The translations under genes and the position numbers were made by a program. Under the pieces are notes generated by a model. It did not search any database. It was given only the letters and a program-made list of their open reading frames with translations, and had not been told where the DNA came from. Of a stretch of DNA of 9,862 nt, positions 6,590 to 9,862 are shown one piece after another. This stretch comes from Corynebacterium yonathiae (GTDB lineage: Bacteria; Actinomycetota; Actinomycetes; Mycobacteriales; Mycobacteriaceae): contig NZ_JAKOPM010000029.1 in assembly GCF_022288805.1 (NCBI RefSeq), positions 1-9,862 of the forward strand. The letters are read 5' to 3'. Numbering within the stretch: the first letter of the stretch is position 1; each line of letters opens with the position of its first letter.

Positions 6590-7630
6590 TTAGCGATATG
6601 TCTCTGCAATACGCCTAGCATAGTATTCGTGCCCAGCATCAGTGAGATGTCCTGCTAACTTATGCGGTGAATCATCAAAGATGGAGGCACCATAACGCCC
6701 TGGATCATTAGAACACCCGTTTTTTCCACTTTGAAAGGAAATCTCTGCGACCATATCCAGAAACTCGCTTCCCGTATCCAGAGCGGCTAACCGTTGCTGT
6801 TCTCGCACCTCATCTTGGTAATAGGCAACAAGCGGGAAATACCAGTGACTGGTAATCCCTAAAAGATTGGAGCCACACGTATGATTGCGCCCATCTGTTT
6901 CATCCGGGATTCCCAAAAGAATTACTTTTGCGTTGGGAGCAACGCTTTTTACACGGTTAATGGCGCCTGTCATCTCCGCGTTGTAACGCGCCATTCGTTG
7001 GGGCTGTGTAGTCATTGACGGCAAGTTATTTGGCTGGTAAGTGTCGTTAACTCCAGCACTGATAGTCACTAGCCGAGTATTCGCATCGAGCTTGCGTTCC
7101 GCTATTGCTCGTTCAACCTGCTGTCGTACTGTGTCATGGGGGATTGCATCATTTCCGTGCGGTTCGACGTATGCAGTCGCCCCCGGACAAGAATAGTCCT
7201 CTAGTCGCAAGCCAGTACGCTTAGCCGCTTGAACTGCAAAGTTGTTAGGATCTTGTGCACAGGAGCCATCGCGAATGGTTGGCCACTCAAGACTCGGAAC
7301 GTTCTTCTTAGTCTTGTAAACTGCTATGTCTAGTGCTGTAGGGTTGGCCGCTACGGAGTCACCAAAACTCAAATAGGATTCCCGGACATTTTGGTTCACT
7401 TGAGGCTGTGACTGTAGATTTACCGGTGCCGCCGGCAGCTTCACTCCCTCTGGAAGCGGTGGCGTTTGCGGCAGTGGGGGAAGTGGCGGAGCCTGTGGCA
7501 ATGGGGGAAGCGGCAGCGTCGGCCCTTCCTGAGGGAGCGGTGGCAAAGCAGGAGCTGCCTCTGCGATCGGTAGCCCTGATGCCCCGATGGCGAGCGCAAC
7601 TATTACTCCGCAAAATTTACGTATCTTCAT
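6590..7630 (-). CDS. Secreted SGNH/GDSL-family lipase/esterase with proline-rich N-terminal region
   Basis: An exported hydrolase that should release fatty acids from lipid esters outside the cell. Numbered from ATG 7630 (346 residues): signal peptide MKIRKFCGVIVALAIGASG with likely cleavage after PIAEA at about 25; a proline-rich stalk at 26-68 with repeated PLPPLPQ units; then the SGNH fold. Catalytic Ser92 is in FGDSVAA, the oxyanion Gly150 in SCPGATA, and GVND is at 193-196 (Asn195). The C-terminal block has DSPH at 320-323 followed by GHLTDAGH at 327-334, so His323 or His328 is the catalytic histidine. Cysteines 124/148 and 252/306 could form two disulfides, as in actinobacterial secreted lipases. 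An upstream ATG at 7681 is less likely: it lacks a ribosome site and would put 17 residues ahead of the signal peptide, whereas AGAAGAGG precedes ATG 7630. The gene lies 377 bp upstream of the P450 on the same strand, too far to assume one transcript. Confidence 0.9.
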   Translation of the reverse strand: MKIRKFCGVIVALAIGASGLPIAEAAPALPPLPQEGPTLPLPPLPQAPPLPPLPQTPPLPEGVKLPAAPVNLQSQPQVNQNVRESYLSFGDSVAANPTALDIAVYKTKKNVPSLEWPTIRDGSCAQDPNNFAVQAAKRTGLRLEDYSCPGATAYVEPHGNDAIPHDTVRQQVERAIAERKLDANTRLVTISAGVNDTYQPNNLPSMTTQPQRMARYNAEMTGAINRVKSVAPNAKVILLGIPDETDGRNHTCGSNLLGITSHWYFPLVAYYQDEVREQQRLAALDTGSEFLDMVAEISFQSGKNGCSNDPGRYGASIFDDSPHKLAGHLTDAGHEYYARRIAETYR

Positions 7631-7690
7631 TGAGCCTCTTCTCAAGATTAAAATTGCCTGGTCAATCTTTGACAATGCCACACAGGCACT

Positions 7691-7718
7691 ATTTATAGTT
7701 CTTCTGCTCCCGTCGAAA
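7691..7718 (-). promoter_or_regulatory. Likely promoter of the lipase gene
   Basis: TATAAAT (minus strand, 7697-7691) is a strong actinobacterial -10 match (TANANT), 60 bases upstream of ATG 7630. A poor -35 candidate, TTTCGA, is at 7718-7713 with a 15-base spacer; corynebacterial -35 boxes are weakly conserved. Transcription would begin near 7684, only a few bases before the alternative ATG 7681, which further favours the 7630 start. Confidence 0.45.
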
Positions 7719-8006
7719 TGTTACATGATTTCTCAAAGTTCCACACAGCTAATATGTATAATTTGCAACTTATTTTAGCTATCTTTTTGTGTCACTTACC
7801 CCTTGTGCCCTACTACTTGCCAGATGCCCTGGCACCGGATCGCAATGATTGCGTGCTTCCGATTTATGCTAATCACTAATGCTTGACCAGTGTTAGGACT
7901 TACCTTCGTTTGATAAACAGCAAATACGTATAGTTTTCAGCATTAATCAAGTTAGGACTTTTAAATAAGCCCTGCGAAATGTCCTTTTCTCTGTCGAGGC
8001 CGCGGG
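7719..8006. other. Intergenic region with short repeats
   Basis: No gene seen. It holds two direct copies of GTTAGGACTT (7892-7901 and 7951-7960, 59 bp apart), a hairpin GCCAG-ATGCC-CTGGC (7819-7833) and a palindrome CGCAAT-G-ATTGCG (7841-7853). These could be regulatory sites for the lipase or relics of older insertions next to the IS256 element. No function can be assigned. Confidence 0.4.
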
Positions 8007-8036
8007 CGTGTCAAGTTGTTTGTGTGTGGGGTTGGG
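8007..8036 (+). repeat. IS256 terminal inverted repeat, left
   Basis: Imperfect inverted partner of 9411-9443. The shared core is GTTTGTGTGTGGG at 8018-8030. It lies immediately downstream of the transposase stop codon at 8038-8040. Confidence 0.65.
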
Positions 8037-8037
8037 T

Positions 8038-9389
8038 TTATAAGTATTTGTCGAAGCGGCCGGGAAAGGCCACGGCCATTTGGGTGATGGCTTGTTTCCA
8101 GCCGGATACTCGGGCTCCTTCCATGAGTCTGCCGGCTACTGCGGAGACCCGTTTGCCCTGCTTTGCTCTCTTTGCAGCGCGTTTGTCTTCAATGTTGCAG
8201 AACATCAACAACAGCGAGCATCTTCAGCACGGATTCATCGTTGGTGAATTGCACCCTGCTGCGAGTAGCTTTTCGCAATTCGTTGTTAAAAGATTCAATG
8301 GAATTCGTCGTATAGATGACCTTGCTGGCACGCTGGTGGGAACTGCAGAAACGGGACAAACCGCGCCCATGCGCCCTGCCAGACCTTGACTGAGCGTGGA
8401 TACTTCTCACCCAGCTCGGAAGCCTCGAATTCGTCTAAGTCCGTCTTAGCTGTGTACTCGTCTGTGGCGGTGTAGGCCTTTTTCAACGCGGCTGACACAG
8501 CCCGGCGAGCCCCGTAGGCTATCCATCGGTTCGCGGCGCGTATCAGGTGCACGATGCAGGTTTGTACCATAGAGTTCGGCTAGGTTGCCTCCACAGCTTC
8601 CGGTAGGCCTTTCAGCCCGTCACAGCAGACAATAAAGACGTCTTTAACCCCACGATTAACCAGGTTAGAGCACACCTGCGCCCAGAAGGAAGCACCTTCT
8701 TCCTTGGCAATCCACAGACCCAAAATGTGCTTGATCCCGTCGAGGTCCACCCTGATTGCCATGTACGCGGACTTGTTGACAACCCGGCCGCTGTCGCGGA
8801 CTTTAATACGCAGTGCATCCAGGAAAATGACCGGGTGGAACTCATCTCACTGGCGGTTTTGCCACGCCATAACTTCATCCAAGACGGCGTCAGTAACCGC
8901 AGAAGTCGTCTCATGGGAGATATCAACCCGCATCGCGGTCGCCATGTGGTGCTGGATATCGCGGATGGTCATCCCACCGGCGTACAAGCTGACAATCATC
9001 TCACTCAACGTCGGTCAAACGCCTCGAGCCTTTGAGGGGCCATAGTTGGCAAGAAGGTTCCCACCCGATCGCGTGGGACATCAACAGTTACCGGACCGTA
9101 GTTGGAATCCACGGTCTTCGAGTAGGTGCCGTTGCGGTAATTATCTGTCCCAACTGCAGCTTTGCCATTCCTATCATCAGACTCGTAGCCAAGGTGGGCA
9201 TCCATTTCCGCATTCAAACCTCTGGTAATCAAGGCTTGCAACATGCCCCGAACCAGGTCGTTGGCATCCGCTGTCGACGTGCCTAGGTCATCAATAAGTT
9301 TCGCGATTTCAGGGTTAGCAAGCAACTTCTTTTCAATCGCATCAATCTTGGCTTTATCAGCTTAGGTCTCGCCCCGCCACAGTAGTCAT
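8038..9389 (-). pseudogene. IS256-family transposase (mutator type), multiply broken
   Basis: A DDE transposase of about 450 codons. The start is ATG 9389 (MTTVAGRDLS) with GAGGAG at 9400-9405. An apparent 2-base loss near 9360 follows, then NPEIAKLIDDLGTSTADANDLVRG and NYRNGTYSKTVDSNYGPVTVDVPRDR in frame to 9005. Compensating single-base shifts fall near 9025 and 9003. The main frame then gives EMIVSLYAGGMTIRDIQHHMATAMRVDISHET, a TGA at 8847-8849 (in RQ*DEFHPVIFLDALRIKVRD), VDLDGIKHILGLWIAKEEG, CCDGLKGLPEAVEAT, a TAG at 8580-8582 (expected Trp), and MVQTCIVHLIRAANRW. A shift near 8330 precedes YTTNSIESFNNELRKATR, and a shift near 8215 precedes CNIEDKRAAKRAKQGKRV and the end FPGRFDKYL. The family hallmark regions are recognisable, but no active product can be made from this copy. 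Confidence 0.9.
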
Positions 9390-9410
9390 CCTGGCCCATC
9401 TCCTCATGCA

Positions 9411-9443
9411 GGTTAGGTACCCACACACAAACCATCAAACGTC
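9411..9443 (-). repeat. IS256 terminal inverted repeat, right
   Basis: Imperfect inverted partner of 8007-8036, with the identical core at 9420-9432. It lies upstream of the transposase start codon, as expected for the promoter-side end. Confidence 0.65.
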
Positions 9444-9747
9444 TTCTGCGCTCGCAACTAACTTCGATTTCTTCACGGCGCAGAGTGTGTGCCGCATCTT
9501 GCAGATACCATTGACCGCTTAGTTATCTTCTTGGACCTTTGGCAATGTGCTCTTCCAGTGCAGCGTCGTAAAGACGGCAGGTACTTAAACTCAAGGTCTG
9601 TAACTGTCGGTATCCAAGAAAGAATATGAATCTACCTTGTCGACTGCTCTCCATGGTCTGGTAAGTGAACTCGACTGTGAATTAGTGCCGCTGTTCACCG
9701 ATAAGCTGACTATTTCTTAACGTTGCGGGCCGAGCTCCGTCGCAAGG
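9444..9747. other. Degenerate sequence, probably IS remnants
   Basis: No intact gene. On the plus strand, 9454-9519 reads ATNFDFFTAQSVCRILQIPLTA before a stop, which loosely resembles an N-terminal stretch of IS3-type OrfB (VCRVL..P..YY). Just before the orfB start, 9702-9755 reads ADYFLTLRAELRRKALE in the orfB frame, reminiscent of the ASAFFASELDR end of OrfA. Both likenesses are weak. A 43-codon frame on the minus strand (9523-9654) has no ribosome site or recognisable family. Confidence 0.35.
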
Positions 9748-9793
9748 CGTTAGAAATGGTCCGGTTCATCGATGGGTATCGGAATCGTGTCAC
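9748..9793. repeat. 46-bp perfect inverted repeat, right arm
   Basis: Exact reverse complement of 77-122. Here the match ends within orfB, which continues in the proper reading frame to the right, whereas the left arm keeps a recognisable orfA upstream and loses orfB at once. The two arms therefore preserve opposite halves of one IS3-type element. Confidence 0.9.
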
Positions 9794-9862
9794 AATCGAG
9801 TTGACGTGCACGACGGTGAAGAACATTCGCGAAGGTGGCTTTATTTACTCACGTGGCTACCG
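9756..9862 (+). CDS. IS3-family transposase OrfB, N-terminal part cut by window edge
   Basis: ATG 9756 opens a frame that runs off the window: MVRFIDGYRNRVTIE, then TCTTVKNIREGGFIYSRGY (35 complete codons). This matches the usual IS3 OrfB start (MIRFIDEHRDRFSVE..CKTLK..REGGFITSRGYR), the leader of the DDE integrase domain. Substitutions such as TCTT for ICKT suggest it has drifted. No good orfA precedes it, so it would lack the partner needed for the OrfAB fusion transposase. Whether the catalytic domain is intact lies beyond the window. Confidence 0.7.
   Translation, partial: MVRFIDGYRNRVTIELTCTTVKNIREGGFIYSRGY

Larger units (their letters stand above)
8007..9443 (-). mobile_element. IS256-family insertion sequence, complete but decayed
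   Basis: An approximately 1.44-kb element with one transposase pseudogene flanked by imperfect terminal inverted repeats. The left end (from 8007) and right end (to 9443) share an identical 13-base core, GTTTGTGTGTGGG, at 8018-8030 on the plus strand and 9420-9432 on the minus strand. The outermost bases also match loosely (cGTGTCAAG against aCGTTTGATG). I found no 8-9 bp target duplication, so the flanks have diverged or been rearranged. Confidence 0.75.

Noticed and set aside
7631..7681. Upstream ATG 7681 as the lipase start
   Set aside because: It would put 17 residues before a typical signal peptide, has no ribosome site, and nearly coincides with the predicted transcription start.
8612..8926. 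104-codon minus-strand frame starting MISPMRRLL
   Set aside because: It is an out-of-frame reading of the IS256 transposase; the true frame gives VDISHET and AVTDAVLDEV.
9523..9654. 43-codon minus-strand frame starting MESSRQG
   Set aside because: No ribosome site or family likeness, and it sits in degenerate IS sequence.
1..9862. CRISPR arrays, tRNA or rRNA genes, toxin-antitoxin or defence genes
   Set aside because: No regularly spaced repeats, cloverleaf or rRNA-like sequence, or recognisable defence proteins were found on reading both strands.

Overview
The window looks like accessory DNA from an actinobacterium, probably of the Corynebacterium/mycolata group. The reasons are the insertion-sequence types (an IS256-type transposase and an IS3-type orfA/orfB pair whose sequences I recall from corynebacteria) and a secreted, proline-rich GDSL lipase of the kind seen there. 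This is inference: there is no rRNA or housekeeping gene to confirm it. Small samples suggest a lower G+C in the metabolic genes (about 47%) than in the IS256 transposase (about 55%).

Layout, left to right. Positions 3-543 hold decayed IS3-family sequence on the minus strand: an orfA pseudogene, the first codons of orfB, and two copies of a ~75-bp element-end-like repeat. Positions 544-1217 have no gene, apart from two hairpins near 1099-1174. Positions 1218-7630 hold the intact part, all on the minus strand. In transcription order these are a secreted SGNH/GDSL lipase (7630-6590), a possible 49-residue small protein (6479-6330), a self-sufficient CYP102-type cytochrome P450-reductase fusion (6212-2943), and a long-chain acyl-CoA ligase (2903-1218). 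The P450 and ligase are about 39 bp apart and almost certainly co-transcribed. A paired palindrome at 6270-6299, just upstream of the P450, is a likely repressor operator. Positions 8007-9443 hold a complete but dead IS256-family element on the minus strand. After that come degenerate sequence and, at the right edge, the start of an IS3 orfB on the plus strand.

How the genes may work together: the lipase would release fatty acids outside the cell, the P450 would hydroxylate them using NAD(P)H, and the ligase would load free or hydroxylated acids onto CoA. This reads as a lipid-scavenging or lipid-modifying cassette. The individual assignments rest on clear motifs, but the pathway link is inference from adjacency.

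The IS3 pieces at the two ends face each other and share a perfect 46-bp inverted repeat (77-122 and 9748-9793), so the cassette sits in a composite-transposon-like or inversion-prone setting. I found no CRISPR array, tRNA, rRNA or defence system, and nothing I can call a wholly new system. The most interesting parts are the P450-ligase operon with its operator and the IS architecture.
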